Of a stretch of 64,000 nucleotides of DNA, positions 1 through 10,206 are shown piece by piece. Below the pieces are notes generated by a model. That model saw only the letters and a list, made by a program, of their open reading frames with translations. It was not told where the DNA came from and searched no databases. The DNA is from Gammaproteobacteria bacterium (GTDB lineage Bacteria > Pseudomonadota > Gammaproteobacteria > Steroidobacterales > Steroidobacteraceae): NCBI GenBank assembly GCA_025357835.1, contig JANYLM010000024.1, positions 81,940 to 145,939 of the forward strand. Reading direction: 5' to 3'. The first letter of the stretch is position 1, and the number at the start of each line of letters is the position of its first letter. The position numbers and the translations under genes were made by a program.

Positions 1-14
1 AAAGAATAGCCGCG

Positions 15-638
15 TTGCGGGATCGTTACCAGGTGCAGTTTGAGCGGCGGATGAGCGCCGCGACCAGCGTCAATAATTACGAATACCTCGATATCTTGGA
101 TCGCGGATGGGGCGAATCGGGGATGGGCCGGCCGACCGGCGGCGTGCTTTGCGATATCGGCAGCGCCAGTTTCTGGTATGCGGCAACTCTACAGACCTTC
201 TTTCTACCGGACCGAATGGTGGGAGTAGAGGTCGAAGGCCACCGGCTGTTTCGGGATGGGCGCGCGCGCATCGACTATGCGGCCGGTTACCTCTCGGCCT
301 TACCCAATGCACAGTTCGTGGTCGCGGACTACGCCGAGTATCAGCAGCCGGCCGACGTGATTACCGCATGGTTTCCCTTCCTGACGCCGGCGGCAATACT
401 GGCCTGGCGTCTGCCTCTGACGCTCCTTGCGCCGGCCAAGCTATTTGAGAAAATTAAACTCAATCTGAAGCCGGGCGGCGTATTCTTTATGGTGAATCAT
501 GGCGTGCAGGAAGCGTTTATGGCGGAGGGATTGTGCGCCGCAGCAGGATTGCGGTTTGCCAGCCGGCGGACGGTGCCGGGACCCTTGAGCAAGCACCGGA
601 TGCTGCCCCCCGTTCTCTCATGGTGGCGGGGTGCCTAG
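15..638 (+). CDS. Methyltransferase-like protein, probably 5'-truncated by window edge
   Basis: The protein reads like a class I SAM-dependent methyltransferase fold. A CDIGSASF segment near residue 46 resembles motif I (D-x-G-x), GVEVEGHRLF fits the acidic end of strand beta-2, and LKPGGVFFMVN near residue 151 matches the post-motif-III 'kpGG' strand. The TTG at 15 is only the first possible start: the frame is open back to base 3, so the true start may lie outside the window. No substrate-specific domain is visible. It ends 218 bases before the RRM gene, and the intervening DNA shows no clear gene. The family call is an inference from fold-level motifs. Confidence 0.5.
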   Translation: MRDRYQVQFERRMSAATSVNNYEYLDILDRGWGESGMGRPTGGVLCDIGSASFWYAATLQTFFLPDRMVGVEVEGHRLFRDGRARIDYAAGYLSALPNAQFVVADYAEYQQPADVITAWFPFLTPAAILAWRLPLTLLAPAKLFEKIKLNLKPGGVFFMVNHGVQEAFMAEGLCAAAGLRFASRRTVPGPLSKHRMLPPVLSWWRGA

Positions 639-856
639 GTAGAAATATTCGTATTTATCAGTAAATTGCTGTAGCATCCGGCCCGGTTCGTGATTTCTAC
701 TTGGTTCGTTTCTGGTCACCGCGCCGCTCCGGCGTCACCTTGACCACAACCCACAAAGCAGGTTTCTTCGATCCAGGTGGCAGGCACTCTGCACATTGCA
801 TCGCAGTACGCACGCGTGACCGGCCGATAGCTTCTTTTGTAGTAGGTATTCTTCAC

Positions 857-1168
857 ATGACGAAAATGTATGTTGGCAATCTCCCGTTCTCAATGGACGA
901 GTCCGCGGTGCGCGCGTTGTTCGAAAAGCATGGCGCCGTACAGTCGGTGGCGCTGATCAATGATCGCGACACCGGTCGGCCCCGCGGCTTCGGCTTCGTT
1001 GAAATGGCAAGCGCAGATGCTGCGCGCGCCATGCAGGCCTTGAATGGTCACGATGTCGACGGGCGAGCGCTGAAGGTGAACGAGGCTCAGGAGCGCACCG
1101 GCGGCGGCGGTGGTGGCGGTGGTGGCGGTGGTGGTGGTGGTGGATCGCGCGGTCCGAAGCGCTGGTAA
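857..1168 (+). CDS. Small RRM-type RNA-binding protein with polyglycine tail
   Basis: A 103-residue protein made of one RNA recognition motif. RNP2 is MYVGNL (residues 4-9) and RNP1 is RGFGFVEM (residues 43-50), the aromatic residues that stack on RNA bases. After the domain come 15 consecutive glycines and the end SRGPKRW. This is the plan of the glycine-rich RNA-binding proteins of proteobacteria and cyanobacteria, often linked to cold response, but no target can be inferred here. The ATG at 857 is preferred because the frame upstream (from 701) has no RRM-like content. A strong hairpin terminator follows within 25 bases, so the gene is probably monocistronic. Confidence 0.9.
   Translation: MTKMYVGNLPFSMDESAVRALFEKHGAVQSVALINDRDTGRPRGFGFVEMASADAARAMQALNGHDVDGRALKVNEAQERTGGGGGGGGGGGGGGGSRGPKRW
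1100..1144 (+). repeat. GGN trinucleotide repeat encoding Gly15
   Basis: Forty-five bases of GGC/GGT/GGA codons inside the RRM gene. The tract is nearly homogeneous at the DNA level (GGT and GGC runs), so it can expand or contract by slippage in steps of three without breaking the frame. Confidence 0.85.
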
Positions 1169-1189
1169 GCGTTTAGCATCGAGCGAAAA

Positions 1190-1219
1190 CTGGGGCCGCA
1201 GCGATGCGGCCCCAGTCAT
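1190..1219 (+). terminator. Rho-independent terminator after the RRM gene
   Basis: A perfect 11-bp stem (CTGGGGCCGCA with TGCGGCCCCAG), a four-base GCGA loop and a TCATTTT tail. It lies 22 bases after the RRM stop codon and just ahead of the rimP promoter, separating the two units. Confidence 0.9.
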
Positions 1220-1247
1220 TTTAAAGTTCGGATTTGCGCAATCAGGG

Positions 1248-1276
1248 TTTACGCCTAAGTCGGCTTTGCCTATAAT
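1248..1276 (+). promoter_or_regulatory. Sigma-70 promoter of the rimP-nusA-infB operon
   Basis: The -35 box TTTACG (4 of 6 matches) and a perfect TATAAT -10 box are 17 bases apart. Transcription would start near 1283, leaving a leader of about 120 bases before the rimP ATG. Confidence 0.75.
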
Positions 1277-1282
1277 CGCGCC

Positions 1283-1402
1283 CCTCGGCGGGGGGCCCTT
1301 TGAACATTGGGCCCGCGCTCGAAAGGTGTAGGGCCCGACGGGGCTATTGTCGAAGAGAGGGGGCCGATGGTCCCCTTTTTTGTTTTAAGACGGGTTTGGC
1401 CA
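1283..1402 (+). promoter_or_regulatory. rimP leader with putative transcription attenuator
   Basis: The leader is GC-rich and full of self-complementary blocks (GGGCCC occurs three times, near 1296, 1310 and 1331). It ends in a terminator: GGGGGCC (1359-1365) pairs with GGTCCCC (1369-1375) around a GAT loop, followed by six Ts (1376-1381). That terminator is only about 22 bases ahead of the rimP ATG and after the promoter, so some transcripts should stop before the operon. A 'rimP leader' attenuator is described in gammaproteobacteria; I assign this by position and structure, not by a covariance match. There is no tRNA in the leader. Confidence 0.6.
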
Positions 1403-1858
1403 ATGCGTGACGTCTTGATGCGCTTGATAGAGCCGCCGATCGAGGCGTTGAACTACGAGCTAGTCGACGTCGAGTTTGCGCGAGAAGGGCGTGGCGGGGT
1501 CTTGCGGATTTTCATCGACGCCCGAAAGGATTCCGGCCTCCGTATCACGGTCGACGATTGCGCGAACGTGAGCCATGCGGTGAGCCAGGTGCTCGAGACT
1601 CAGGATCCGATCAAGGGGCATTACACGCTGGAAGTCTCGTCGCCGGGATTCGATCGGATCCTGCGCACGCGCGCGCATTTCGAGCGTTTCGTCGGCGAGC
1701 GGATCTTCGCCGAGCTGAAGCTGCCCATCGACGGCAGGCGGCGCTATGTGGGAGTGTTGAAGTCGATTGCGGACGACATAATTGTTATAGAAGTGGACGG
1801 CACGGCGTATAGCCTGCCGCTCGAGCGAATTCAGAAGGCGAGATTGCGGCCGGAGTGA
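1403..1858 (+). CDS. rimP: Ribosome maturation factor RimP
   Basis: A 151-residue protein of the usual RimP length, needed for maturation of the 30S subunit. The N-terminal alpha/beta domain carries LIEPPIEALNYELVDVEF and the hallmark HYTLEVSSPGFDRIL near residues 74-88; the C-terminal SH3-like domain ends LPLERIQKARLRPE. The start at 1403 (MRDVLMRLI) is chosen over the GTG at 1307 because the longer form would translate the attenuator hairpin and adds 32 residues without family resemblance. It is the first gene of the operon, 19 bases before nusA. Confidence 0.93.
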   Translation: MRDVLMRLIEPPIEALNYELVDVEFAREGRGGVLRIFIDARKDSGLRITVDDCANVSHAVSQVLETQDPIKGHYTLEVSSPGFDRILRTRAHFERFVGERIFAELKLPIDGRRRYVGVLKSIADDIIVIEVDGTAYSLPLERIQKARLRPE

Positions 1859-1877
1859 CGAGGAGTCTAAAAGGACC

Positions 1878-3374
1878 ATGAACAAAGAAATCTTGATGGC
1901 GGTTGACGCGGTCTCCAACGAGAAGGGCGTCGATAAGGAAATAATATTCGAAGCACTCGAAGCCGCGCTCGCATCGGCCACTCGCAAGAAGCACGGCGAA
2001 GAACTCGACGTGCGCGTCTCGATCAACCGCAAGACGGGCGGCTACGATACCTTTCGCCGCTGGAAGGTGTTTGCCGACGAGTCCACCGAGCTCGAAGTGC
2101 CCGATCGTGAGCTGCGCTTGGACGACGCGCGCGACATCGACAAGGATGTGGAGCCGGGCGGCTATGTCGAAGAGCCGATGGAGTCGGTGCCCTTCGGCCG
2201 CATTCTGGCGCAGACCGCCAAGCAAGTCATCGTGCAGAAGGTGCGCGAGGCCGAGCGCGCGCAAGTCGTCGATGCCTACAAGGATAGGGCGGGAACCTTG
2301 GTCAGCGGCATCGTCAAGCGCGTCGACCGCAACGGCGTCTACGTGGATCTCGGCGCGAATGCCGAAGGCTTCATCGCCCGCGAGGAGATGATCCCGCGCG
2401 AGCCTGTGCGCTCCCAGGACCGAATCAAAGCCTTCTTGAAGGAAGTGCGCACCGAGCCGCGCGGCCCGCAGTTGTTTCTGTCGCGCACGGCGCCTGAATT
2501 CTTGATCGAATTATTCAAGCTCGAAGTGCCGGAAGTGGGCCAGGGTTTGATCAACATTCTGGCGGCGGCCCGCGATGCGGGCGTGCGCGCCAAGATCGCC
2601 GTGCGCAGCAACGATCCGCGCGTCGATCCGGTGGGCGCCTGCGTTGGCATGCGCGGTTCGCGGGTACAGGCGGTTTCCAACGAAATCGCCGGCGAGCGCG
2701 TCGACATTATTCCTTTCGACGACAACAATGCGCAGTTCGTCATCAACGCCATGGCGCCCGCTGAAGTCACCTCCATCGTGGTGGATGAGGATTCCCACTC
2801 CATGGATATTGCGGTGTCCGAGGACAAGCTCTCCCAGGCCATCGGCAGAGGCGGTCAAAACATCCGCCTGGCAAGCGAGCTGACGGGCTGGGAATTGAAC
2901 GTGATGAGCGAATCGCAGGCTGAGGCGAAGAGCGAGACCGAGTCGCTGGCATTGCGCGAGACTTTCATGAAGCAGCTGGATGTCGACGCCGATGTCGCCA
3001 GCATCCTGGTGCAAGAGGGCTTTTCGACCATCGAAGAGATCGCCTACGTGCCCGCCAGCGAATTGAACGGCATCGAAGAGTTCGACGAGGAAATCGTCAA
3101 GGAATTGCGCACGCGCGCACGCGATGTATTGCTGACTCAGGCCATTGCCAGCGAAGAGTCGGTGGATGGCGCTGAGGCGGCGGCCGACCTCGTAGAAATC
3201 GCGGGTGAGCCTCTGGCTAAAACCCTGGCGCGTAAAGGGGTCCGCACGCGCGACGACTTGGCCGATCTGGCCGTCGACGAATTAGTCGAGATGGGCGGAG
3301 TAGACGAGAAGAAGGCCGCCGATCTGATCATGGATGCCCGCAAACACTGGTTCGCGGAAGAAGCTAAGGTTTAG
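1878..3374 (+). CDS. nusA: Transcription termination/antitermination factor NusA
   Basis: A 498-residue RNA-polymerase-binding factor that controls pausing, termination and antitermination. The order is complete: N-terminal RNAP-binding domain (1-125), S1 domain (from about 137, [16 protein letters not shown]), two KH domains (KH2 carries [17 protein letters not shown] near 321-337), then two C-terminal acidic repeats (about 365-430 and 440-490), each with the helix-hairpin-helix look of AR1 and AR2. Two AR repeats is the E. coli-type architecture. It starts 19 bases after rimP and ends 8 bases before infB. Confidence 0.97.
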   Translation: MNKEILMAVDAVSNEKGVDKEIIFEALEAALASATRKKHGEELDVRVSINRKTGGYDTFRRWKVFADESTELEVPDRELRLDDARDIDKDVEPGGYVEEPMESVPFGRILAQTAKQVIVQKVREAERAQVVDAYKDRAGTLVSGIVKRVDRNGVYVDLGANAEGFIAREEMIPREPVRSQDRIKAFLKEVRTEPRGPQLFLSRTAPEFLIELFKLEVPEVGQGLINILAAARDAGVRAKIAVRSNDPRVDPVGACVGMRGSRVQAVSNEIAGERVDIIPFDDNNAQFVINAMAPAEVTSIVVDEDSHSMDIAVSEDKLSQAIGRGGQNIRLASELTGWELNVMSESQAEAKSETESLALRETFMKQLDVDADVASILVQEGFSTIEEIAYVPASELNGIEEFDEEIVKELRTRARDVLLTQAIASEESVDGAEAAADLVEIAGEPLAKTLARKGVRTRDDLADLAVDELVEMGGVDEKKAADLIMDARKHWFAEEAKV

Positions 3375-3382
3375 GAGCAAGT

Positions 3383-5890
3383 ATGGCAGATGTTACCGTC
3401 GCCCAATTCGCCGAGGTACTGAAGGTCCCGGTCGATCGGCTTCTACAGCAGCTCGACCAGGCGGGTATCCGCGTCGACAGCGCCGAGGACATGATCAGCG
3501 AGGATGCCAAGCATGAGCTGCTGACCCATCTGCGGCGCAGCCACGGTCACGACGACGTACAGGCCGATGCAGCTCCGCGCAAGATCACTCTGCGGCGTAA
3601 GTCGCAATCGGAGCTGAAACTCGCCAGCCCGCAGGGGCGCGCGCGCACCGTCAACGTCGAAGTGCGCAGCAAGCGCACCTACGTCAAGCGCGAGGTGCTA
3701 GAGGACCAGGCGCGCCATCAACAGGAAGAAGTCGACCGGCAGCGCGAGACCGACGAGCATGCCAAGGCCGCAATCGAACGTGCGGAAAATGAGCGGCTCG
3801 AGAAGGAGCGCCTAGATCGCGAGCGCCTCGAAGAGGAGAGCCGACGGCGCAGTGACGAGGAAAATCGCAAGAAGACGGCCGAGGAAGAAGCGCGCCGTCT
3901 CGCCGAAGTGCAGGCCCGCGACGTGGCGGAGCGCGAGCGCAAGGCCGCCGCGGCCAAGCCCGGCAAAGCCGCGCGGGTCGTGGTGGATGACAAGGCGACC
4001 CGCTACGGGCGCCAGGAGCTGCACATCGTCGGCGACGTGAGCTCGCGGCACAAGAAGAAGAAATCGCGCGACGGCCGGCGCCGTTCCATGGGCGGCGACT
4101 CCGATGCCAAGCATGGCTTCGAAATGCCGACCGCGCGCGTGGTGCGCGAGGTGGCGATCGGCGAGGCCATGACGGTCGGCGAGCTGGCGCAGAAAATGGC
4201 GGTCAAAGCCACGGAAGTCATCAAAGTGATGATGAACATGGGCGTGATGGCGACGATCAATCAAATGATCGAGCAGGACACCGCGGTGTTGGTGGTCGAG
4301 GAAATGGGCCACACAGCGGTATTGCGCAAGGAAAATATCATCGAGGACGATCTGCAGGGCGAAACCGATTCCTCGCTCGAGCTATTGCCGCGTCCGCCGG
4401 TCGTGACTGTGATGGGGCATGTCGATCACGGCAAGACCTCATTGCTCGATTACATACGCCGAACCAAGGTGGCGGCGGGCGAGGCGGGCGGTATTACTCA
4501 GCACATCGGTGCGTACCATGTGGAAACCGCCAAGGGGATGGTGACCTTTCTCGATACCCCCGGTCACGCGGCCTTCACTTCCATGCGCGCGCGCGGCGCG
4601 CAGGTTACGGATATCGTGATATTGGTCGTGGGTGCCGACGATGGCGTCATGCCGCAGACCGTCGAAGCCATCCAGCACGCTCAAGCGGCCAAGGTGCCCA
4701 TCGTGGTGGCGCTCAACAAAATGGATAAGCCGGAAGCGGACGCGGAAAAGGTCAAGCAGGAACTGACGAAGTACGGCGTGATTCCCGAGGAATGGGGTGG
4801 AGAGAATATCTTCGTGCCCGTGTCCGCGCGCACCGGACTGGGCGTGGACCAGTTGATAGACAGCATCCTATTGCAGGCCGAAGTACTCGAGTTGCAGGCG
4901 CCGACCACGGGGCTTGCGGCGGGCTATGTGATCGAGTCCAGTCTCGAGAAAGGCCGCGGCGCGGTCGCGACCGTGCTGGTATTGCGCGGCACATTGAAGC
5001 TGGGCGATCCATTGCTCATCGGCCAGGAATTCGGCCGGGTTCGGGCCTTGTTCGATGAGGCCGGGCAAGCCGTCGATGCGGCGGGGCCCTCGATTCCGGT
5101 GGTGGTGCTGGGTCTGTCGGGCGCGCCGAACGCGGGCGACGAATTGTTAGTGGTCGAGAGCGAGCGCAAGGCTCGTGAAGTTGCCATGCACCGCCAATCC
5201 AAGTCGCGCGACGTCAAGCTCGCGCAGAAGAGCGCGAACATGCAGGACGTGTTCTCGACCATGGGCGAAACCAAGGCCGATTTCGTGCAGCTCTTGATCA
5301 AAGCCGATGTGCAGGGCAGCGTCGAGGCATTGCGCGACACTCTGAACGGTTTGTCCACCGGCGAAGTCGCCGTCAACATTGTGGCCTCCGGGGTCGGTGG
5401 ATTGACCGAATCCGATGTCACATTGGCGGCCGCCTCAAAGGCGCGCATCATTGCGTTCAATGTGCGCGGCGATGCCGCGGCGCGTACCGCCATCAAGGAT
5501 CACGGCGTCGATGTTCGCTACTACAGCATCATTTACGAAGCCATCGACGATATCCGAGCAGTCCTCACCGGCATGCTGTCGCCCGAGGTGAAGGAGCAGA
5601 TCGTGGGGTTGGCGGCCGTGCGCAGCGTATTCCGCTCAAGCAAATTCGGCACGGTCGCGGGCTGCATGGTCATCGACGGCTATGTGCGGCGCAACTTTCC
5701 GATCCGCGTACTGCGCAACAACGTGGTCATCTTCGAGGGCGCCTTAGAATCCTTGAAGCGCTTCAAGGACGACGTCAACGAAGTGCGCGCGGGAACCGAG
5801 TGCGGAATCGGCGTGAAGAACTACAACGACGTGCAGGAAAACGACCAGATCGAGTGCTACTCCCGGGTAGAAGTTGCGCGAACTTTGTAA
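3383..5890 (+). CDS. infB: Translation initiation factor IF-2
   Basis: An 835-residue GTPase that places initiator tRNA on the 30S subunit. An IF2_N helix bundle (1-50) is followed by a long charged coiled-coil stretch rich in Glu, Arg and Lys (about 100-215), a second IF2_N-like segment (about 250-310) and the G domain: GHVDHGKTS (G1, near 345), DTPGH (G3, near 391) and NKMD (G4, near 446). Domains II, III and IV (initiator-tRNA binding) complete the family layout. The start codon is ATG with AGGAGCAAGT upstream. Confidence 0.97.
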   Translation: MADVTVAQFAEVLKVPVDRLLQQLDQAGIRVDSAEDMISEDAKHELLTHLRRSHGHDDVQADAAPRKITLRRKSQSELKLASPQGRARTVNVEVRSKRTYVKREVLEDQARHQQEEVDRQRETDEHAKAAIERAENERLEKERLDRERLEEESRRRSDEENRKKTAEEEARRLAEVQARDVAERERKAAAAKPGKAARVVVDDKATRYGRQELHIVGDVSSRHKKKKSRDGRRRSMGGDSDAKHGFEMPTARVVREVAIGEAMTVGELAQKMAVKATEVIKVMMNMGVMATINQMIEQDTAVLVVEEMGHTAVLRKENIIEDDLQGETDSSLELLPRPPVVTVMGHVDHGKTSLLDYIRRTKVAAGEAGGITQHIGAYHVETAKGMVTFLDTPGHAAFTSMRARGAQVTDIVILVVGADDGVMPQTVEAIQHAQAAKVPIVVALNKMDKPEADAEKVKQELTKYGVIPEEWGGENIFVPVSARTGLGVDQLIDSILLQAEVLELQAPTTGLAAGYVIESSLEKGRGAVATVLVLRGTLKLGDPLLIGQEFGRVRALFDEAGQAVDAAGPSIPVVVLGLSGAPNAGDELLVVESERKAREVAMHRQSKSRDVKLAQKSANMQDVFSTMGETKADFVQLLIKADVQGSVEALRDTLNGLSTGEVAVNIVASGVGGLTESDVTLAAASKARIIAFNVRGDAAARTAIKDHGVDVRYYSIIYEAIDDIRAVLTGMLSPEVKEQIVGLAAVRSVFRSSKFGTVAGCMVIDGYVRRNFPIRVLRNNVVIFEGALESLKRFKDDVNEVRAGTECGIGVKNYNDVQENDQIECYSRVEVARTL

Positions 5891-5912
5891 GGCGCTACGC
5901 GCCACCATTAAC

Positions 5913-5929
5913 GGGGTCGAAGCGACCCC
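5913..5929 (+). other. Intercistronic hairpin between infB and rbfA
   Basis: A perfect 7-bp stem (GGGGTCG with CGACCCC) closed by AAG. It is flanked by two further short inverted repeats (GGCGCTACGCGCC at 5891 and GCTCGC/GCGAGC near 5942). No T-run follows, so it is more likely an mRNA stability or processing element than a terminator. Confidence 0.45.
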
Positions 5930-5987
5930 AACCTTTGGTGCTCGCGGTGCGAGCAGGGGAGCGGATCGAGGGCGCGGCTGAACACAT

Positions 5988-6515
5988 ATGGCAAGTAAGG
6001 ACAATCCGCGTGCGCGGCGCTTGGGCGAACAAATCCAGCGGGAGCTGGGGGAGTTGCTGCGCCGCGACGTGAAGGACGAGCGCATCGGCAATGTGACCAT
6101 CACGGCTGTCAGCGTCACCGGCGACCTACGTACGGCGCGGGTGTACTACTTGGTATTCGGCAAGGACGGTCCCGATCCGAAGGTGCAGCGGGGTTTGGAA
6201 AGCGCCGCCGGATTCTTGCGAAATGCGCTGTCGAAGTCTTTGATGATTCGCTACACACCGACTTTGAGTTTCGAGCTAGACACCTCGATCGAACATGGTG
6301 TACGGCTGACCCAGCTGATCGATTCGGTGAATAAGCTCGACCGGCAAGCCGCGCGCGACTTGGATGGCGAGGCCGCCTCGGCCGAAGAAGCAAAGCAGCT
6401 GGCCGTCGAAGGGGACGTCGCCGATAAAGGACCCGTCCGCGACGAGGGCGAGGCACTGGATGAGGGGCATGTGGTCGACGCAGGCGACTATATCGATCCC
6501 AAGAATCGAGGCTGA
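5988..6515 (+). CDS. rbfA: Ribosome-binding factor A
   Basis: A 30S maturation factor with a single KH-like domain. Recognisable pieces are RARRLGEQIQRELGELLRRDVKDERIGNVT split over residues 8-37, VYYLVFG (near 53), and LRNALSKSLMIRYTPTLSFELDTSIEHGVRL over residues 73-104. At 175 residues it is longer than the usual 120-135 because of an acidic C-terminal tail (about residues 120-175) rich in Asp, Glu and Gly. It sits between infB and truB, the expected position. Confidence 0.95.
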   Translation: MASKDNPRARRLGEQIQRELGELLRRDVKDERIGNVTITAVSVTGDLRTARVYYLVFGKDGPDPKVQRGLESAAGFLRNALSKSLMIRYTPTLSFELDTSIEHGVRLTQLIDSVNKLDRQAARDLDGEAASAEEAKQLAVEGDVADKGPVRDEGEALDEGHVVDAGDYIDPKNRG

Positions 6516-6518
6516 TGA

Positions 6519-7418
6519 GTGCCGACTGACATACACGGAATTCTCCTACTCGATAAGCCGCTAGGGATGAGTTCCGCTGGCGCCGTTGCACGTGTCAAGC
6601 ACCTGTTCAATGCTCGCAAGGCCGGGCACACCGGTTCTCTTGACCCGCTGGCGACGGGACTGCTGCCCATTTGTTTCGGCGAAGCCACCAAGTTTGGCGC
6701 GCAGCTTCTCGATGCCGACAAAACCTATCGGGTCACGGTACGCCTCGGCGAGCGCACGCCCAGTGCCGATCGTGAATCCGAAGTGATTGAAAGGCGTGAA
6801 TTACCGTCTTTTTCATCCGCGCAGCTTGCCCAAGCGCTGGCGGATTTTCCGCGCGAGTACGCTCAGGTACCTCCGATGCATTCCGCCCTCAAGCAGGACG
6901 GCAAGCCGCTGTATGAATACGCGCGCGCCGGTATTACCCGCGAGCGAGCGGCACGCGCGATCGTCATCCACGAGATGCGCCTGCTGGATTGGCAGACACC
7001 CGATTTATCATTCGAGGTGCGCTGTTCGAAGGGCACCTATATCCGAGTCCTTGCGGAGGATTTGGCTGCGCAATTAGGGACTATTGCCCATTTGGCGGCA
7101 TTACGCCGGCTCGGAGTGGCGCCATTTGGTGCAGAACCGCAATGGAGCTTCGAGGCCCTGGACTCCTTTAGTCCGGCACAGCAGCAGGAAGTATTGCTGC
7201 CGGTAGATGCCGCGCTGACAAACTGGCGGCGATTGGATTTGTCCGCGGGTGGGGTCAGTGCTTTTCGGCAGGGGCAAACCGTGTCCATTCCCGCCGACTT
7301 GCCCGGAACCGTGCGTATCTACGCGGCGGGCCTGGGATTTCTGGGTTTGGGGGAAATTCAGGCCCCAGGCCGCTTGGTTCCGCTGCGACTTATTTCGGCC
7401 TTATCGAATCGTGCTTGA
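6519..7418 (+). CDS. truB: tRNA pseudouridine(55) synthase TruB
   Basis: A 299-residue enzyme that makes pseudouridine 55 in the T-loop of tRNA. The catalytic Asp lies in GHTGSLDPLATGLLP (residues 37-51). Further conserved pieces are TYRVTVRLGERT, YAQVPPMHSALKQDG and RCSKGTYIRVLAEDL; the C-terminus forms the small PUA-like domain. The start is the GTG at 6519, three bases after the rbfA stop. An overlapping ATG at 6516 is in another frame and stops after four codons. Confidence 0.95.
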   Translation: MPTDIHGILLLDKPLGMSSAGAVARVKHLFNARKAGHTGSLDPLATGLLPICFGEATKFGAQLLDADKTYRVTVRLGERTPSADRESEVIERRELPSFSSAQLAQALADFPREYAQVPPMHSALKQDGKPLYEYARAGITRERAARAIVIHEMRLLDWQTPDLSFEVRCSKGTYIRVLAEDLAAQLGTIAHLAALRRLGVAPFGAEPQWSFEALDSFSPAQQQEVLLPVDAALTNWRRLDLSAGGVSAFRQGQTVSIPADLPGTVRIYAAGLGFLGLGEIQAPGRLVPLRLISALSNRA

Positions 7419-7443
7419 GGGCGGGTGCGGCGACGCGTACAAT
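7415..7443 (+). promoter_or_regulatory. Probable sigma-70 promoter for rpsO-pnp
   Basis: TTGAGG (-35) and TACAAT (-10) are separated by 17 bases, overlapping the truB stop codon region. An internal promoter at this point would let rpsO and pnp be made independently of rimP-truB, as in E. coli. Confidence 0.65.
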
Positions 7444-7489
7444 GCGCGCCTTCTTAATGGGTCTAAGTTATTGATTGAGGTTTGATTTA

Positions 7490-7759
7490 ATGCCACTCAC
7501 TCGCGAAGAAAAGACGGGCGTCGTCGGTAAATTCCAGCGCAGCGCGCAGGACACCGGTTCTCCCGAAGTTCAAATTGCTTTGTTGTCCGAGCGCATCAAT
7601 GGCTTGAGCCAGCATTTCACCACGCACAAAGCCGACCATGCGTCGCGTCGCGGGCTGCTGAAGATGGTCAACCAGCGCCGCAAGCTGCTCGATTATCTCA
7701 AGAGCACAACTCCGGACAAGTACACGCAATTGGTCGAACGCTTGGGGTTACGCCGCTAA
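7490..7759 (+). CDS. rpsO: 30S ribosomal protein S15
   Basis: An 89-residue primary 16S rRNA-binding protein of exact family length. Key stretches are [20 protein letters not shown] over residues 24-43 and [21 protein letters not shown] over 48-68, ending in VERLGLRR. The ATG at 7490 gives the normal MPLTREEK start; an in-frame TTG at 7475 would add five residues and is less likely. S15 commonly represses its own mRNA through the leader, but no matching pseudoknot was worked out here. Confidence 0.97.
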   Translation: MPLTREEKTGVVGKFQRSAQDTGSPEVQIALLSERINGLSQHFTTHKADHASRRGLLKMVNQRRKLLDYLKSTTPDKYTQLVERLGLRR

Positions 7760-7834
7760 TAGGCGCCGTTTCAGGCCAGCTGCTTGGATGCAGCGGTCTT
7801 CGTTCATACGTTTTCTATTACGCTGAGGGGCTAC

Positions 7835-9922
7835 GTGAGCGCTATCAAAAAAAGTTTTAAGTATGGTGATCACACCGTAACTATAGAGACGGGCGAACTC
7901 GCGCGTCAGGCCGACGGCGCGGTGCTGGTCACCATGAGCGACACGGTGGTGCTGGTGACGGCGGTGGGCCTGAAGAAGGCGACACCCGGACGAGATTTCT
8001 TCCCGCTGACTGTGAATTACCTGGAAAAGACCTATGCGGCGGGCCGCATCCCCGGCGGTTTCTTCAAGCGCGAAGGCCGCCCGACGGAGAAAGAGACACT
8101 GACGTCGCGCCTGATCGACCGGCCGATACGGCCGCTATTCCCGGAAGGCTTCATCAATGATGTACAGGTGGTCGCCTCGGTAGTTTCTGTCAATTCAGAA
8201 GTGGATCCGGACATCGCATCCCTGCTGGGCGCCTCGGCGGCGCTGGCCATTTCCGGCATGCCTTTCATGGGCCCCATCGGCGGCGCGCGCGTCGGCTATA
8301 TCGACGGCAAGTACATTCTCAATCCGACCGCGACCCAGCTCACCGAATCAAAACTCGATCTGGTGGTCGCAGGCACCGAAGAAGGCGTGTTGATGGTGGA
8401 ATCCGAGGCCGATGGCTTGAATGAGGAAGTCATGCTCGGCGCCGTCATGTTCGGCCACGAACAGATGCAAGTGGCGATCAAGGCGATCAAGGAGCTTGCG
8501 GCGGAAGCCGGCAAGGCGAAATGGTCGTGGGTCGCACCGGAACCGAACACGGAATTGCAGACCGCAGTGAGCGCGTTCGCCGAGAAGAATCTGGCGGCTG
8601 CCTACACGCTGACCGAGAAGCAGCAGCGCTACACGAAGATCAAGGAAATCAAAGCCGCTGCTGTCGAGGCTCTGACAAAGGGCGATGCGCCGAAATTTAC
8701 TGCCGATCAGGTCGGCAGTGAATTCTCCAATCTTGAATACCGCTTGGTCCGCGAGCAAATCCTCGAAGGACGCCCGCGTATCGACGGTCGCGATACCAAG
8801 ACCGTGCGCGGCATCACTATTCGCACCGGCGTCCTGGCTCGAACTCACGGCTCGGCCTTATTTACCCGCGGCGAAACTCAAGCCTTGGTGGTCACTACCT
8901 TGGGCACGGGCCGCGATGCGCAGATCATCGATGGGCTCACTGGCGAACGCAAAGAGCCGTTCATGCTGCACTATAATTTCCCCCCGTTCAGCGTCGGCGA
9001 GACCGGCATGATGGGTTCACCGAAGCGCCGCGAGATCGGCCACGGCAACCTGGCTAAACGCGGCGTCAAAGCCGTGATGCCGGGTGTCGACAAATTTCCC
9101 TACGTCATCCGCGTCGTGTCGGAAATTCTCGAATCGAATGGATCAAGTTCCATGGCCTCAGTGTGCGGCACCAGCCTCGCGCTGATGGACGCCGGAGTGC
9201 CGATCAAGGCGCCGGTGGCCGGTGTGGCCATGGGCCTCGTCAAGGAAGGGACGCGCTTCCAAGTGCTGACGGACATCCTGGGCGATGAGGACCATCTCGG
9301 CGACATGGATTTCAAGGTCGCCGGTACGAAGGATGGCATTACCGCACTGCAGATGGACATCAAGATCACCAGTATCACGCGCGAGATCATGAAGGTGGCT
9401 CTGGATCAGGCGCGCGACGGCCGTCTGCACATTCTGGCCGAGATGAACAAGGTGCTCTCCAAGCCACGCGAGAGCATGTCGGAGTGGGCGCCCACCATCA
9501 TCACGCTGAAAATCGACCCGGAAAAGATCCGCGACGTCATCGGCAAGGGCGGCGCCGTGATTCGGCAAATTACCGAAGAGACCGGTACCTCCATCGATAT
9601 CGAAAACGATGGTACGGTGAAGATCGCTTCTGTGCAGGGTGCTGCGGGCCGTGAAGCTCAGCGCCGCATCGAGCTGATCACCGCCGACGTCGAAGTCGGA
9701 AGAGTGTACGAAGGTAAGGTCGCGCGCTTGATGGACTTCGGCGCCTTTGTGACCATTCTTCCGGGCCGCGATGGCTTGGTGCATATCTCGCAGATCTCCG
9801 AAGAGCGTGTGGAACGCGTCGGTGACAAACTGAAAGAGGGCGATGTGGTACGCGTGAAGGTACTCGAGGTCGATCGTCAAGGGCGCGTGCGCTTGTCCAT
9901 GCGCAACGTCGACGCCGCCTAA
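7835..9922 (+). CDS. pnp: Polyribonucleotide nucleotidyltransferase (PNPase)
   Basis: A 695-residue phosphorolytic 3'-5' exoribonuclease, core of the degradosome. It has two RNase PH domains (about 1-140 and 310-540) with a helical linker, the catalytic-core stretch [12 protein letters not shown], a KH domain ([15 protein letters not shown] near 565) and a C-terminal S1 domain ([14 protein letters not shown] near 627). The GTG at 7835 is preferred because GAGGGG stands 5-10 bases upstream and the protein then begins [11 protein letters not shown] like its relatives; the TTG at 7784 would add 17 unrelated residues. Confidence 0.96.
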   Translation: MSAIKKSFKYGDHTVTIETGELARQADGAVLVTMSDTVVLVTAVGLKKATPGRDFFPLTVNYLEKTYAAGRIPGGFFKREGRPTEKETLTSRLIDRPIRPLFPEGFINDVQVVASVVSVNSEVDPDIASLLGASAALAISGMPFMGPIGGARVGYIDGKYILNPTATQLTESKLDLVVAGTEEGVLMVESEADGLNEEVMLGAVMFGHEQMQVAIKAIKELAAEAGKAKWSWVAPEPNTELQTAVSAFAEKNLAAAYTLTEKQQRYTKIKEIKAAAVEALTKGDAPKFTADQVGSEFSNLEYRLVREQILEGRPRIDGRDTKTVRGITIRTGVLARTHGSALFTRGETQALVVTTLGTGRDAQIIDGLTGERKEPFMLHYNFPPFSVGETGMMGSPKRREIGHGNLAKRGVKAVMPGVDKFPYVIRVVSEILESNGSSSMASVCGTSLALMDAGVPIKAPVAGVAMGLVKEGTRFQVLTDILGDEDHLGDMDFKVAGTKDGITALQMDIKITSITREIMKVALDQARDGRLHILAEMNKVLSKPRESMSEWAPTIITLKIDPEKIRDVIGKGGAVIRQITEETGTSIDIENDGTVKIASVQGAAGREAQRRIELITADVEVGRVYEGKVARLMDFGAFVTILPGRDGLVHISQISEERVERVGDKLKEGDVVRVKVLEVDRQGRVRLSMRNVDAA

Positions 9923-10019
9923 GCTGGCCTCAGCGGGACAGCACTTAAGCCGACGAACCGGCTCTGCAAATTGCATCGCGTGGTTCGGCGGCTCGAGCCC
10001 AGACGAGGGGTAGGTGTGC

Positions 10020-10056
10020 ACGGGGCGAGCACCGGCGGTTTCAGTGCTCGCCCCGT
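10020..10056. terminator. Strong hairpin between convergent pnp and phaR
   Basis: A perfect 13-bp inverted repeat (ACGGGGCGAGCAC with GTGCTCGCCCCGT) around an 11-base loop. It lies 98 bases after pnp and 151 bases from the phaR stop. There is no T-run on the plus side (GGGTAACTAC follows), so it may act with Rho or as a 3'-end stability structure rather than as a classic terminator. Confidence 0.6.
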
Positions 10057-10206
10057 GGGTAACTACTCCTTTGCTGGCGGCTTACAGCGACGAGCTGAGC
10101 CGATCAAAAGAGCTTTTATTTCGCGCACACACCTCCGTGCGATTGTGCCGCCTTTGTTAGCCATCATCGTCGAGCTCGCCTCGTTGCGAAGCGCTCGTTA
10201 CGCCCC

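Noticed and set aside
701..856. N-terminal extension of the RRM protein from the GTG at 701.
   Set aside because: Relatives begin with the RRM itself; the extension has no similarity to the domain and the ATG at 857 gives the expected start.
1283..1402. A tRNA in the rimP leader, as found in some gammaproteobacteria.
   Set aside because: No cloverleaf, no T-arm GTTCRA motif and no CCA; the region is GC-rich hairpins only.
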